Source: Pandoraea sputorum
GTDB lineage: Bacteria > Pseudomonadota > Gammaproteobacteria > Burkholderiales > Burkholderiaceae
Direction: 5' to 3'
DNA length: 64,000 nucleotides
Assembly: GCF_000814845.2 (NCBI RefSeq)
Contig: NZ_CP010431.2
Coordinates: 3,162,001-3,226,000 of the forward strand
In this document: positions 36,595 through 45,527 of the stretch, one piece after another
Position numbering within the stretch: position 1 is the first letter of the stretch
Layout of the letters: every line of letters starts with the position of its first letter
Made by a program: the position numbers and the translations under genes
Notes under the pieces: generated by a model
What the model was told of the DNA's origin: nothing
What the model saw: the letters and a program-made list of their open reading frames with translations, nothing else
Databases searched by the model: none

Positions 36595-38691
36595 GTGGCC
36601 CGAAAGACCCCCATCGAGCGCTACCGAAATATCGGCATCAGCGCTCACATCGACGCTGGCAAGACAACGACGACCGAGCGGATCCTGTTCTACACGGGCG
36701 TCAATCACAAGCTGGGCGAAGTCCACGAAGGCGCTGCCACGATGGACTGGATGGAGCAGGAACAAGAGCGCGGCATCACGATCACGTCCGCCGCGACGAC
36801 CTGCTTCTGGCGCGGCATGGCCGGCAACTTCCCCGAACACCGCATCAACATCATCGACACGCCGGGACACGTCGACTTCACCATTGAAGTCGAACGCTCG
36901 ATGCGTGTGCTCGATGGCGCCTGTATGGTCTACGACTCGGTCGGCGGCGTGCAGCCGCAGTCGGAAACGGTCTGGCGTCAGGCCAATAAGTACAAGGTGC
37001 CGCGCATCGCGTTCGTCAACAAAATGGACCGCGTGGGCGCCGACTTCTTCCGCGTGCACAAGCAGATTCACGAACGTCTGCGTGGCAATGCCGTGCCGCT
37101 TCAGATTCCCATCGGCGCCGAAGACCATTTCCAGGGCGTCGTCGATCTCGTGAAGATGAAAGGCATCGTCTGGGACGAAGAGTCGAAAGGCGTGAAGTTC
37201 GAGTACGTCGACATTCCCGACGACCTCAAGGATCTCGCGCAAGAGTGGCACGAGAAGATGATCGAGGCTGCGGCCGAAGCCGATGAGACGTTGCTCGAAA
37301 AGTATCTGGGCGGCGAATCACTGACCGAGGACGAGATCAAGGCCGGACTGCGCAAGCGCACGGTCGCCGGTGAGATCGTGCCCATGCTGTGCGGCACGGC
37401 CTTCAAGAACAAGGGCGTGCAGGCCATGCTCGACGCCGTGATCGAGTATCTGCCCTCACCGGTCGACGTACCCGCCATCGCCGGTCACGACGAAGACGAC
37501 AAGGAGATCGAGCGTCATCCGTCGGACGACGAGCCGTTCTCGGCACTCGCCTTCAAGATCATGACGGACCCGTTCGTCGGTCAGTTGATCTTCTTCCGCG
37601 TGTATTCCGGCGTGATCGAGTCGGGCAGTACCGTGCTTAACGCTGTCAAGGGCAAAAAGGAGCGTCTGGGCCGCATCTTGCAGATGCATGCAAACACGCG
37701 CCAGGAACTCAAGGAAGTGCGCGCGGGCGACATCGCCGCCGCCGTGGGCCTGAAGGAAGCGACGACCGGCGATACGCTGTGCGATCCGGACCACTTCATC
37801 ATTCTGGAAAAGATGGAGTTTCCGGAGCCCGTGATCTCGCAAGCGGTCGAGCCGAAGACCAAGGCCGATCAGGAAAAGATGGGCCTCGCGCTCAACCGTC
37901 TGGCGCAGGAAGATCCGTCGTTCCGCGTGCAGACCGACGAAGAATCGGGCCAGACGATCATCTCCGGCATGGGCGAGCTGCACCTGGAAATTCTGGTCGA
38001 CCGCATGCGCCGTGAGTTCGGTGTGGAGGCGACCGTCGGTAAGCCGCAGGTCGCGTATCGCGAAACCGTCCGCAAGAAAGTCGAGGACGTGCAGGGCAAG
38101 TTCGTCAAGCAGTCGGGCGGGCGCGGCCAATACGGCGACGTGGTCATCACGCTTGAACCGGACAAGGAAAAGCCCTACGAATTCGTCGACGCCATCAAGG
38201 GCGGCGTGGTGCCGCGCGAGTACATCCCGGCGGTCGACAAGGGTATTCGCGAGACGCTCAACAACGGTGTCGTCGCTGGCTATCCGGTCGTGAACGTGAA
38301 GGTCACGCTGACTTTCGGTTCGTACCACGACGTCGACTCGAACGAAAACGCGTTCCGCATGGCCGGTTCGATGGCCTTCAAGGAAGCCATGCGCCGCGCC
38401 GAGCCGGTGCTGCTCGAACCGATGATGGCGGTGGAAGTCGAGACGCCCGAGGAGTTCATGGGCAACGTGATGGGCGACCTCTCCGGGCGTCGCGGCATCA
38501 TGCAGGGCATGGACGACATCGTGGGCGGCGGCAAGATCGTGCGCGCGGAAGTACCGCTGTCCGAGATGTTCGGCTACTCGACCTCGCTGCGTTCGCTCAC
38601 GCAGGGACGCGCCACTTACACCATGGAGTTCAAGCACTACGCCGAGGCGCCAAAGAACGTGGCCGAGGCCGTCATGACGTCGAAGAAGTAA
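36595..38691 (+). CDS. fusA: Elongation factor G (isolated copy)
   Basis: A 698-residue translocation GTPase starting at GTG with AAAGAGGTG upstream; this start gives [19 protein letters not shown], the canonical N-terminus. G1 is [13 protein letters not shown]2 [12 protein letters not shown]3 DTPGHVDF and G4 NKMD. Domains II-V follow, with the domain IV region [11 protein letters not shown] and [10 protein letters not shown]. All are intact, so it should be functional. It lies outside any str operon (no rpsL, rpsG or tuf nearby). Many Burkholderiales have a second fusA copy in such a setting. It could also be the only copy; this window cannot tell. Confidence 0.97.
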   Translation: MARKTPIERYRNIGISAHIDAGKTTTTERILFYTGVNHKLGEVHEGAATMDWMEQEQERGITITSAATTCFWRGMAGNFPEHRINIIDTPGHVDFTIEVERSMRVLDGACMVYDSVGGVQPQSETVWRQANKYKVPRIAFVNKMDRVGADFFRVHKQIHERLRGNAVPLQIPIGAEDHFQGVVDLVKMKGIVWDEESKGVKFEYVDIPDDLKDLAQEWHEKMIEAAAEADETLLEKYLGGESLTEDEIKAGLRKRTVAGEIVPMLCGTAFKNKGVQAMLDAVIEYLPSPVDVPAIAGHDEDDKEIERHPSDDEPFSALAFKIMTDPFVGQLIFFRVYSGVIESGSTVLNAVKGKKERLGRILQMHANTRQELKEVRAGDIAAAVGLKEATTGDTLCDPDHFIILEKMEFPEPVISQAVEPKTKADQEKMGLALNRLAQEDPSFRVQTDEESGQTIISGMGELHLEILVDRMRREFGVEATVGKPQVAYRETVRKKVEDVQGKFVKQSGGRGQYGDVVITLEPDKEKPYEFVDAIKGGVVPREYIPAVDKGIRETLNNGVVAGYPVVNVKVTLTFGSYHDVDSNENAFRMAGSMAFKEAMRRAEPVLLEPMMAVEVETPEEFMGNVMGDLSGRRGIMQGMDDIVGGGKIVRAEVPLSEMFGYSTSLRSLTQGRATYTMEFKHYAEAPKNVAEAVMTSKK

Positions 38692-38704
38692 TCAGTTCGA
38701 CGAG

Positions 38705-38740
38705 AGCGTCGACGGAAGCGTCGATGGAAGCGCCGACGGC
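38705..38740. repeat. Three 12-bp direct repeats after fusA
   Basis: AGCGTCGACGGA, AGCGTCGATGGA and AGCGCCGACGGC run head to tail immediately after the fusA stop codon. They are probably slippage products. I see no function. Confidence 0.8.
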
Positions 38741-38961
38741 AGGTGCGATGGCCTCGCGCCGCGCCCCTGCCGCTAGTTGCGTACTCGGCAACGCAATACG
38801 TGCCAACGTTTAAACCTCGCCCGCAATGCTCACGCCCCCGATTCTCCTGACTCGGGCCGTGCCGCTTGCGGGCATTGTTCGTTCTACGTAGTTTCCGGGT
38901 ATTGTTGGCGTACTCTGCGCGCTTCGCTTCGAGTGCCTCCCCCGCTTACCGCACCCCCAAC

Positions 38962-39819
38962 ATGAAAAACGTCCTCAGCATCCAGTCCCACGTCGTGTTC
39001 GGCCACGCAGGCAACAGCGCCGCCGAGTTTCCTATGCGACGTCTCGGCGTGAACGTCTGGCCGATCAATACCGTTCAGTTCTCGAACCATACGCAATATG
39101 GCAAATGGACGGGACAGGCATTGCCGAGCGACGAGATCCTGCGACTCGTCGACGGCATCGCGGACATCGGCGAACTGGGCAACTGCGACGCCGTGCTCTC
39201 GGGCTACCTCGGCGCGCCGGAGCAGGCGGGCTTCGTGCGCGCGGCGGTGCAACGCGTCAAGCAGGCCAATCCGGCTGCGATTTATCTCTGCGACCCGGTG
39301 ATGGGCCATCCGGAGAAGGGCTGTCAGGTCAAGCCGGGCATCGAACAGTTTCTGGTCGAGCACATGCCCGAAATTGCAGACATCATGACGCCCAACCATC
39401 TCGAACTCGAAAAGCTCTCGCAGCATCCCATCGATTCGTTCGACGACGCCGTCGCCGCCTGCCGCGCCCTGCTCGCGCGCGGACCGAAGATGGTGCTCGT
39501 CAAGCATCTGGAATACACCGGCAAGCCCGAGGATCGCTTCGACATGCTGGTGGTGACGCGCAACGAAGCCTGGCACGGCTCGCGTCCGCTCTACCCGTTC
39601 TCACGTCACCCAGTCGGGGTTGGCGATCTGACGTCGGGTGTATTTCTGGCCCGCTTGCTCAAAGGCGATACGGTGCGGGCGGCGTTCGAACATACGCTCG
39701 CGGCCGTCGATGCGGTGCTGTCCGTCACGCACCTCGCAGGACGCTACGAACTGGAGATCGTGCGTGCGCAGGACGAGATCGTCACGCCGCCGCGCCATTA
39801 CGAAGCGCGGGCGGTGTAA
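38962..39819 (+). CDS. pdxY: Pyridoxal kinase
   Basis: A 285-residue ribokinase-superfamily enzyme phosphorylating pyridoxal for PLP salvage. [29 protein letters not shown] is the conserved N-terminus (written here as in the family). Other features are [26 protein letters not shown] and the catalytic anion-hole region [17 protein letters not shown], where the usual GTGD is GVGD and retains the catalytic Asp. Length equals the E. coli PdxY (287). The open frame extends upstream, but only the ATG at 38962 fits. Monocistronic. Confidence 0.94.
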   Translation: MKNVLSIQSHVVFGHAGNSAAEFPMRRLGVNVWPINTVQFSNHTQYGKWTGQALPSDEILRLVDGIADIGELGNCDAVLSGYLGAPEQAGFVRAAVQRVKQANPAAIYLCDPVMGHPEKGCQVKPGIEQFLVEHMPEIADIMTPNHLELEKLSQHPIDSFDDAVAACRALLARGPKMVLVKHLEYTGKPEDRFDMLVVTRNEAWHGSRPLYPFSRHPVGVGDLTSGVFLARLLKGDTVRAAFEHTLAAVDAVLSVTHLAGRYELEIVRAQDEIVTPPRHYEARAV

Positions 39820-39862
39820 CGTCGCGTCTGACCTCGCGATACGAAGAAAGGAAGACGGCGGT

Positions 39863-40717
39863 TCAGTACGCGCGCAGATGCTCGGCGTGATGCGACAGAT
39901 GATCTGCCATGAACGTCTGGATGAAGTAGTAACCGTGATCGTAGCCGTTGTGACGACGCAGATTCAACGGCTGCCCCGCTTTCTGGCAGGCGCGCTCGAA
40001 AATGTCCGGATGCAGTTGCGCTTCGAGGAACTGATCGTTCAACCCTTGATCGATCAGAATGCCGCCCGGAAACACCACCGTTCCCGCCTTCGCGATCAGT
40101 TCGCTGGCATCGTACGGACGCCACGTCTCGCGGTCCGTCCCCAGATAGCCGGTGAACGCTTTTTCGCCCCACGGACAATGCATCGGCGCGGCGATCGGTG
40201 CGAACGCCGACACCGAGCGGAATTTGTCCGGATTGCGTAGCGCCAGCGTCAGTGCACCATGCCCCCCCATCGAGTGACCGAAGATGCCAATACGCCCGGC
40301 ATCGATAGGTAGCGACTGCGTGACGAGGCCGTACAGTTCGTCGACGATGTAGCTGTACATCCGGTAGTGCTTCGACCACGGATCCTGCGTAGCGTCGAGA
40401 TAGAAGCCCGCGCCGACGCCGAAATCCCACGCGTCGGTCTCGCCGGGCACCCCCGCGCCTCGCGGGCTGGTATCAGGGGTAATGAGCGCCACCCCGTGTT
40501 CTGCGGCCAGCCACTGCGCCCCGCCCTTGATCATGAACGTTTCTTCCGTACACGTGAGGCCCGCGAGATAGAACAGCGCGGGCACGGCACGCCCGTCACG
40601 CGCCTGCGGCGGCACAAACACCGAAAAACGCATCGGCAAACCGATCACGGACGAAGTGTGGCGATAGAAGCGCTGCACGCCACCAAAGCAGCGGTGTTCG
40701 GAAATGAGTTCGAGCAT
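39863..40717 (-). CDS. fghA: S-formylglutathione hydrolase
   Basis: A 284-residue esterase-D family enzyme completing glutathione-dependent formaldehyde detoxification (S-formylglutathione to formate and glutathione). The nucleophile elbow is GHSMGGHGAL, the Asp is in DQGLNDQFL, and the His is in NGYDHGYYFI. The oxyanion-hole region LAGLTCTEETF and the DAWDFGVGAGFYLDA segment are typical. It is convergent with pdxY. The partner S-(hydroxymethyl)glutathione dehydrogenase is not adjacent, which is less usual. Confidence 0.95.
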   Translation of the reverse strand: MLELISEHRCFGGVQRFYRHTSSVIGLPMRFSVFVPPQARDGRAVPALFYLAGLTCTEETFMIKGGAQWLAAEHGVALITPDTSPRGAGVPGETDAWDFGVGAGFYLDATQDPWSKHYRMYSYIVDELYGLVTQSLPIDAGRIGIFGHSMGGHGALTLALRNPDKFRSVSAFAPIAAPMHCPWGEKAFTGYLGTDRETWRPYDASELIAKAGTVVFPGGILIDQGLNDQFLEAQLHPDIFERACQKAGQPLNLRRHNGYDHGYYFIQTFMADHLSHHAEHLRAY

Positions 40718-40834
40718 GGCGAAATCCAGGAAATGTGACAGCTATCTTACCTCGCGATGTGACGCGTGACATTGCCTAGGCACTCGATGAGCGCATCTCG
40801 CCGATCAACGTATCGGACGACGACAGCTATGTCG

Positions 40835-40870
40835 CGCTTGTCGTCGCTTGTCGTCGCTTGTTGTCTTGCG
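40835..40870. repeat. 10-bp direct repeats upstream of the double winged-helix gene
   Basis: CGCTTGTCGT, CGCTTGTCGT and CGCTTGTTGT are consecutive, followed by a degenerate CTTGCG. They lie 58-93 bases before the start of a regulator with two OmpR-type DNA-binding domains. OmpR/PhoB proteins bind direct repeats spaced 10-11 bp, so this may be its own operator. Confidence 0.8.
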
Positions 40871-40927
40871 ACAGGTGAATGCGCGTGGCTACGGTGAGCC
40901 TCCCGTATTCGATACCAGGAGCACCCC

Positions 40928-41818
40928 ATGCCGATGTCACCGTTCGATCTGGACGACGTCACCAACCTCGTACAACGCAACGGCATCGCCGCGCGCCTGT
41001 CGGAGCAGGAAAAGCGTTTGTTGGTCCTGCTTGCCGCCCGGGCAGGCACCGCGCTCGACAAGCACGCGCTGATGTCGGCCCTGTGGGGCAAGCGCGCGCA
41101 ATGGATCGAAGACGCCGCGCTCGTGCAACTCGTCTCCCGTTTGCGACGCTCGCTCGCCCCGCTCGGCCTGCAACGCGCCATCGTGACGGTGGCGCGCGTC
41201 GGCTATCGCTTCGACGTCCCGTCGTCCGTGGCAGCGACCGCCTCGGATATGACTCCCGCGGATGACACAGCGCGCGAAACCTCGCCGGTTTACATAGACA
41301 GCCGTGATGACGGCGTGACCGTTGTCGACGCCACAGCGTCCGCATTGCGCGCACCGCCGCTCTCGCACGGTGTCGCATGCGAGGGGCACGGCGAGGTGCG
41401 ACGACACGGCGTGATCGTCCGGATTCCGCAGATGGAGTACCGGCTGCTGCGCGCATTGCGCTCACCCGCCAATGTCGCGCATGACAAACGTACGCTGATC
41501 GCGATGCTGTGGCCGACGCGCCCCAATCAGGACGACACCAATCTGATGCAGGTGGTCTCGCGCCTTCGCCGCAAGCTGATTCCACTCGGACTGCATCGTC
41601 ACATCGTGACGGTGCCACGCGTCGGCTATCGCTTCGAGTCATGTATCGAGGCTGACACAGCGCCCATGCCCGAGGCACCGGGTACGTCATCACCATCATC
41701 GACGTCATTGGCGTCGTCCTCGAAGGACAGGCCCGACCGCCTTCGGGACTGGCTGCCGACGACGCTCCCGCGCGCCCTGCGCACGCTGACACGTCATTTG
41801 CGCTGGCGAAGCCGCTGA
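40928..41818 (+). CDS. Regulator with two tandem OmpR/PhoB-type winged-helix domains
   Basis: A 296-residue protein without a receiver domain. Domain 1 (about residues 15-96) ends with LVSRLRRSLAPLG and IVTVARVGYRF. Domain 2 (about 150-237) ends with VVSRLRRKLIPLG and IVTVPRVGYRF, clearly an internal duplication. Between them is a roughly 50-residue Asp/Ala/Ser/Thr-rich linker, and the C-terminal 55 residues are low complexity and basic. There is no membrane segment, so it is not ToxR-like. AGGAG precedes the ATG by 7 bases. It lies 94 bases upstream of the chitinase-holin pair and probably controls it. One-component winged-helix activators of this kind are known for some insecticidal Tc/chitinase loci. 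Confidence 0.85.
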   Translation: MPMSPFDLDDVTNLVQRNGIAARLSEQEKRLLVLLAARAGTALDKHALMSALWGKRAQWIEDAALVQLVSRLRRSLAPLGLQRAIVTVARVGYRFDVPSSVAATASDMTPADDTARETSPVYIDSRDDGVTVVDATASALRAPPLSHGVACEGHGEVRRHGVIVRIPQMEYRLLRALRSPANVAHDKRTLIAMLWPTRPNQDDTNLMQVVSRLRRKLIPLGLHRHIVTVPRVGYRFESCIEADTAPMPEAPGTSSPSSTSLASSSKDRPDRLRDWLPTTLPRALRTLTRHLRWRSR

Positions 41819-41912
41819 GCGAACGCGACGCTGGTCACGCCGATGTCGCCGCGAGCCTCATGTTTCATCGCCCGGCAACGGCACCTGTCCATTCACTCTC
41901 AGGAGCCACATC

Positions 41913-43493
41913 ATGACTGCACCGCGCAATTCATCTCCCGCTTCCGCGGCTTCCGCCATCGACACCACTGGCACCACCAGCGAACTCGTCTACCCCACAG
42001 ATCCGCTCGACGGCGCAACGGAAGCCACCTATGCGCAGAACGGGCTCGATTCGGCGACGAGCACGACGCAACTGTCGTACACGTCGGCGCGTGTTGCCAA
42101 GCGCGTCTACAACCGTTACGCGAAAAACGCGCTCGAAGTCTCCGGCTATTACACCGATTGGTCGCAATACGATGGACGCCTCGACGGCGACTTCAGCAAT
42201 GACGCGGCCGGACGCGGCGTCGATCTGATGTTGCTCGATCCGTTTGCCTACGACCGGCTGATCATCGGTTTCGCGGGTATCGTGGGCGACCAGGGAGAGA
42301 AGGCGCAAACCGTCGCCCGTGCGGCCGCCGACTTCGTGCGCAAGCCGGATCAGGCCACCTTCGTCGACAGTTGGGGGGACGTGCTCTCCTATCGCAATTG
42401 CGGCTTTCCCGGTTGGGTGAGCAACGACGTGATGCCGATGTTTCAGCAGTCGCGGGCACAGGGCATACTCGGCGGATTGCGCCTGCTGCACGCGAAGAAC
42501 CCGGCACTGAAACTCGCCATCGCCATCGGCGGATGGACGATGAGTCAAGCGTTTCACGGGCTGGCGGGCAGCAGCGCGCGACGCAAGACGTTCTGCGCGA
42601 GCGTCGTCGATCTGCTGCGCCGCTTCCCGATGTTCACCGAGATCAACATCGACTGGGAGTATCCCGGCTCGCCGGGTGATGACGGCAACGTCTACGACGA
42701 CTCGGACGGCCCGAACTACGCAGCGCTCGTGAGCGATCTGAAGCAGGCGCTCGTGGCTGCCGGTCGCAAGGATGTCGAAATCTCGATTGCGGCGTCGGCC
42801 AACGTGGCCGACATGCAGAAGGCCAACCTGCCGGGCCTGATCGCTGCAGGCGTGTCACGTCTGAATCTGATGACGTATGACTTCTTCGGCACGCCGTGGG
42901 CACCCACGCTCGCCCATCACACGAATCTTCACGACACGGATCCGGCGGCACCCGACGGCTTCTCGATCGATCGCGCAGTCAACTGGCTGCGTCAGGCGGG
43001 CGTTCCGCTCGGCAAGGTGCACATCGGTTACGCGGCGTACTCTCGCAACGCACTTCAGGCGCAGATTACACAAGTCGCAGCCCTTTGCGGCACCTACTCT
43101 GCGGGCGACGACATCACCACCGGCACGTTCGAATCAGGGACAACGGAGTATTACGACGTGCTGCGCAATTACCTCGATCTGGAGCACGGTACGGCGCGCA
43201 ACGGCTTCGTTCTGTACACCGATACGGTGGCCGACGCCGATTTCCTGTACCAGCCGTCGACGGGCATGTTCATGTCGCTCGACACGCCACGCACCGTGCG
43301 CGCCAAGGGCGACTACGTCAGGCGCAACGGGCTTGGCGGCCTGTTCACCTGGACCATCGATCAGGACAACGGCGTGCTGGCGAATGCGGCGCGTGAGGGG
43401 CTTGGGCAGAAAGCGACGGCCTCGCATATCGACATGACGCCGTTCTACTTCAGTGGGAAGACGTCGCTGGACGATGCTTCGACGGGGGACTGA
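41913..43493 (+). CDS. Family 18 chitinase-like protein without signal peptide
   Basis: A 526-residue GH18 protein. VSGYYTDWSQYD starts the barrel at about residue 77, LAIAIGGWTMSQAF is strand 3 (about 201), and FTEINIDWEYPG (241-252) is strand 4 with catalytic Glu249 and the preceding Asp247. The first two Asp of the usual DxxDxDxE are Thr and Asn here. LMTYDFFGTPWAP and LFTWTIDQDNG are the later substrate-site strands. Long inserts such as SWGDVLSYRNCGFPGWVSND resemble chitinases associated with Photorhabdus/Yersinia Tc toxins. The N-terminal 50 residues are Ser/Thr/Ala-rich but lack a Sec or Tat signal. A holin-like gene follows after 2 bases, suggesting lysis-type release. Confidence 0.85.
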   Translation: MTAPRNSSPASAASAIDTTGTTSELVYPTDPLDGATEATYAQNGLDSATSTTQLSYTSARVAKRVYNRYAKNALEVSGYYTDWSQYDGRLDGDFSNDAAGRGVDLMLLDPFAYDRLIIGFAGIVGDQGEKAQTVARAAADFVRKPDQATFVDSWGDVLSYRNCGFPGWVSNDVMPMFQQSRAQGILGGLRLLHAKNPALKLAIAIGGWTMSQAFHGLAGSSARRKTFCASVVDLLRRFPMFTEINIDWEYPGSPGDDGNVYDDSDGPNYAALVSDLKQALVAAGRKDVEISIAASANVADMQKANLPGLIAAGVSRLNLMTYDFFGTPWAPTLAHHTNLHDTDPAAPDGFSIDRAVNWLRQAGVPLGKVHIGYAAYSRNALQAQITQVAALCGTYSAGDDITTGTFESGTTEYYDVLRNYLDLEHGTARNGFVLYTDTVADADFLYQPSTGMFMSLDTPRTVRAKGDYVRRNGLGGLFTWTIDQDNGVLANAAREGLGQKATASHIDMTPFYFSGKTSLDDASTGD

Positions 43494-43495
43494 CC

Positions 43496-43696
43496 ATGCG
43501 CTTCCTCTTGTCCCGGCTGCTTGAACCGTCGACGTGGGCGGGCTTCACGGGCCTCGCTGTCTCGCTCGGCACCTCGCCCGACGTCATGCATGAGCTGGCG
43601 CAGGCTGGGGCGGCACTGGCGTCGCTCGCGGCCATGGCGTTGCCGGAGAGTGCGGCGCGAGGCCGCCTGAGCGACGGCATTTCCCGGCAGCCGTAA
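43496..43696 (+). CDS. Holin-like small membrane protein
   Basis: A 66-residue protein starting 2 bases after the chitinase stop, so it is translationally coupled. MRFLLSRLLEPSTWAGFTGL is followed by one or two hydrophobic stretches (FTGLAVSLGTS, AGAALASLAAMAL) and an acidic then basic tail (PESAARGRLSDG). The layout matches short phage holins that begin with a basic helix and a tryptophan before the membrane segment. No endolysin, spanin or phage structural genes lie nearby, so it is not part of a prophage. I infer that it permeabilises the inner membrane for chitinase release; a non-holin membrane peptide is the alternative. Confidence 0.65.
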   Translation: MRFLLSRLLEPSTWAGFTGLAVSLGTSPDVMHELAQAGAALASLAAMALPESAARGRLSDGISRQP

Positions 43697-44097
43697 GCCT
43701 TACCTTCCCTGCGCACGACGGGTTTGGCACGGGCTGCAGGCGCATCGCTGACGCGCCATCGGCCCGTGTCGACAAAAAAGTGTCACGATTTCTAAACTTT
43801 TCGCTGCGCGTGTCGCTATACGTTTCAAGGCGTGCTGCGCCGCTGCACGCCTCGAGTTTGGGAAGTCCGGGAAAGTTGTCACATTGGCAGACTATGATGC
43901 CGTCGATGCGAGACGTCCCGAGGCCCCCGCCCCATCAGGCAGTTGCGGCACCGAAGTCCCTCAGCAGTGCATGACAGAAGCGTCGCGGCAAGATCGTCGG
44001 CACGGCTCCCCTTTGAGGCGAGACGGTCAGGACGACGGCAACGACGTAAGACAAACAAAAGACAGACCAGATTCACCAGAGATTGACCGGGGGCCCT
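43697..44097. other. Intergenic region
   Basis: About 400 bases after the holin-like gene. I find no protein with plausible composition, no endolysin fragment and no strong terminator. GTCGACAAAAAAGTGTCAC near 43768-43786 is an AT-rich imperfect dyad. Confidence 0.45.
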
Positions 44098-44304
44098 ATG
44101 AAACTGATCCTGCTGGCGCTTGCCGCCTCGTTGTTTACGCTCGTCATGATGGTACAGGCGCGCAGCGAAGCCAACGAAGTTGCCGCCTCCTCATCGCGTT
44201 CGCAGCCTGCGGGCATCAACGTCGGCGAACGCATCCGCACCCGTAAGGACATGGCGATGTGGAACGCACGCCGCAAGATGCACGCCGTTCGTCAGGAAGA
44301 CTGA
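44098..44304 (+). CDS. Small exported or membrane-anchored hypothetical protein
   Basis: A 68-residue protein with a hydrophobic N-terminus (MKLILLALAASLFTLVMMVQ) that is either an uncleaved anchor or a signal peptide with a possible site after VQA. A Ser/Ala linker and a basic C-terminus (RIRTRKDMAMWNARRKMH) follow. The ribosome site is weak (GGGGG). It lies 93 bases upstream of the small two-helix membrane protein in the same direction. No family recognised. Confidence 0.6.
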   Translation: MKLILLALAASLFTLVMMVQARSEANEVAASSSRSQPAGINVGERIRTRKDMAMWNARRKMHAVRQED

Positions 44305-44337
44305 ACACGCGCAGCAACATGCTGCGTTGCACCAAAT

Positions 44338-44366
44338 TTGGGCATCTCCGAAGACCGTCCTATAGT
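44338..44366 (+). promoter_or_regulatory. Promoter of the small two-helix membrane protein
   Basis: TTGGGC (44338-44343), a 17-base spacer and TATAGT (44361-44366). The start of transcription would be about 25 bases before the gene. Confidence 0.65.
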
Positions 44367-44397
44367 GGAAAGGCACATAGGAGAGGAGATAAGAAAG

Positions 44398-44586
44398 ATG
44401 CCCGCAATCCACTTCAATCTCTACGACCTGACTTTGTTCCTGCCGATGGCAGTGGCGGGTGCGCTACTCGTTGGCGGCATCCCCGTGGCCACGCGCTCGA
44501 CCCGCTATGGTCTGCGCGCCGTCGGTGCGGTGGTTGGGGCGCTCGTTGCGTTCCTTGTGGTGGAAGCGTTGCCCGTGCTCGTGTAG
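44398..44586 (+). CDS. Small two-helix membrane protein (paralogue of 30969-31154)
   Basis: A 62-residue protein with two hydrophobic segments (LTLFLPMAVAGALLVGGIP and AVGAVVGALVAFLVVEALPVL) joined by a basic loop (ATRSTRYGLR). It has a purine-rich ribosome site (GGAGAGGAGAT). Residues align with the 61-residue protein at 30969-31154: same length, same loop position, and a shared final E-x-x-P-x-L. Function is unknown; small hairpin membrane proteins often modulate a larger membrane complex or respond to stress. Confidence 0.75.
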   Translation: MPAIHFNLYDLTLFLPMAVAGALLVGGIPVATRSTRYGLRAVGAVVGALVAFLVVEALPVLV

Positions 44587-45045
44587 CTCGTGTAGCCGAC
44601 ACACGCTTCAGTCACTCTCGAACGAGTTAGGGTGAAGAACGCGCGTTGCGCGCGGCGGACGGCTTTTCCCCCAAGATTTTCCCAACCTCGCTCCTGGATA
44701 CCCCTTCGCAGGCCGTCTGTGGTTTGCGATGTAAAACGCGCGCGCTATCGACCGAAAACGCAGGTGCGCCGGTCATGCCATTGTCATCGCCACGATTTAG
44801 TCTCAATTACGGCAACTTCGGTTGCGCTGTCACCCTCTCTGTTGCGCCGCCGACCCGCTCGGCGGTTTTTTTATGGGAATGTCCTGGCGAACCGACGCTC
44901 TGTTTCCTCAGTGTTTCCACCGTCATCGTTTTGCCCCGACACGCGTCGCCCCATCGCCTACAATCACCGGAAGTGCAACGCCATGTGCGCGCCTCCGACT
45001 TACGACGCCGGGGGTGTGCGCAACGCAGACAGAGGAGGTTTCCGA
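44587..45045. other. Gene-poor stretch with an orphan terminator
   Basis: About 460 bases without a convincing protein. It contains a strong intrinsic terminator at 44847-44872 with no gene ending before it, which leaves room for a small RNA of up to about 250 nt. The stretch 44790-44830 is AT-richer (ATTTAGTCTCAATTACGGC). Confidence 0.45.
44847..44872 (+). terminator. Orphan intrinsic terminator
   Basis: CCGCCGA and TCGGCGG with a 5-base loop, then seven T. It is 260 bases after the previous stop codon and has no other candidate transcript than a small RNA or a long 3' UTR. Confidence 0.82.
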
Positions 45046-45339
45046 ATGTCCGACGCGTTCTCCCGCGCCTTCGCCGTTGTCGTCAACCAGTACCGTTCAC
45101 CGCGCCAGTACACTGTCTCGGTCGAGCGGGCGAGTGAGATGATCGCCAAGAACATCGGCCTGTTTTCAGATGGCTTCGCCGCCGAACCGCATCTGATCGT
45201 GGGCCTGTTCGAGACCGAAGCCGAAGCCTGGGCACTGGCCCGGCGTCTCCAGCGCACCCGCATCACCATGCAGACGTTGCTCCAGACGCCCGCGCGCGCC
45301 ACTTCCGTCTCCCCGCCGGAACTTGATCCAAGCGAGTGA
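45046..45339 (+). CDS. Hypothetical protein, 97 residues
   Basis: The ATG at 45046 has a near-perfect ribosome site (AGAGGAGG). The protein is soluble: a helical middle (RASEMIAKNIGLFSDGF), a beta-helix portion (HLIVGLFETEAEAWALARRLQRTR) and a disordered tail. It resembles small ferredoxin-like folds by secondary-structure pattern, but I do not recognise a family. The long frame upstream (44632) is a shadow that crosses the orphan terminator. Confidence 0.7.
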   Translation: MSDAFSRAFAVVVNQYRSPRQYTVSVERASEMIAKNIGLFSDGFAAEPHLIVGLFETEAEAWALARRLQRTRITMQTLLQTPARATSVSPPELDPSE

Positions 45340-45527
45340 CCCCGTGAGCGCGGCAGCGGACCGCCGTCTCGTCGCGGTCCGACTTCCCGACTCTCCCTGC
45401 GTCCCACCTCTCCAACGATAGCCTCCCCCAAACGGACGTCCACGGAAATAAACCGCGTCGACATCCGCCATCAGGCGTAGAATTCGGAATTCCAGATATC
45501 ACGGATACCGGCAAACGCCGGAATGCC

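Noticed and set aside
36595-38691. Part of a str ribosomal operon
   Set aside because: No rpsL, rpsG, tufA or rpsJ genes lie beside fusA; it has its own leader and flanking unrelated genes.
40801-40870. CRISPR-like short repeats
   Set aside because: Ten-bp head-to-tail units without spacers are not a CRISPR array; the same applies to the arrays at 2061-2150 and 8266-8335.
43496-43696. Prophage remnant around the holin-like gene
   Set aside because: No endolysin, terminase, tail or integrase genes lie nearby, and the gene is tightly coupled to a chitinase.
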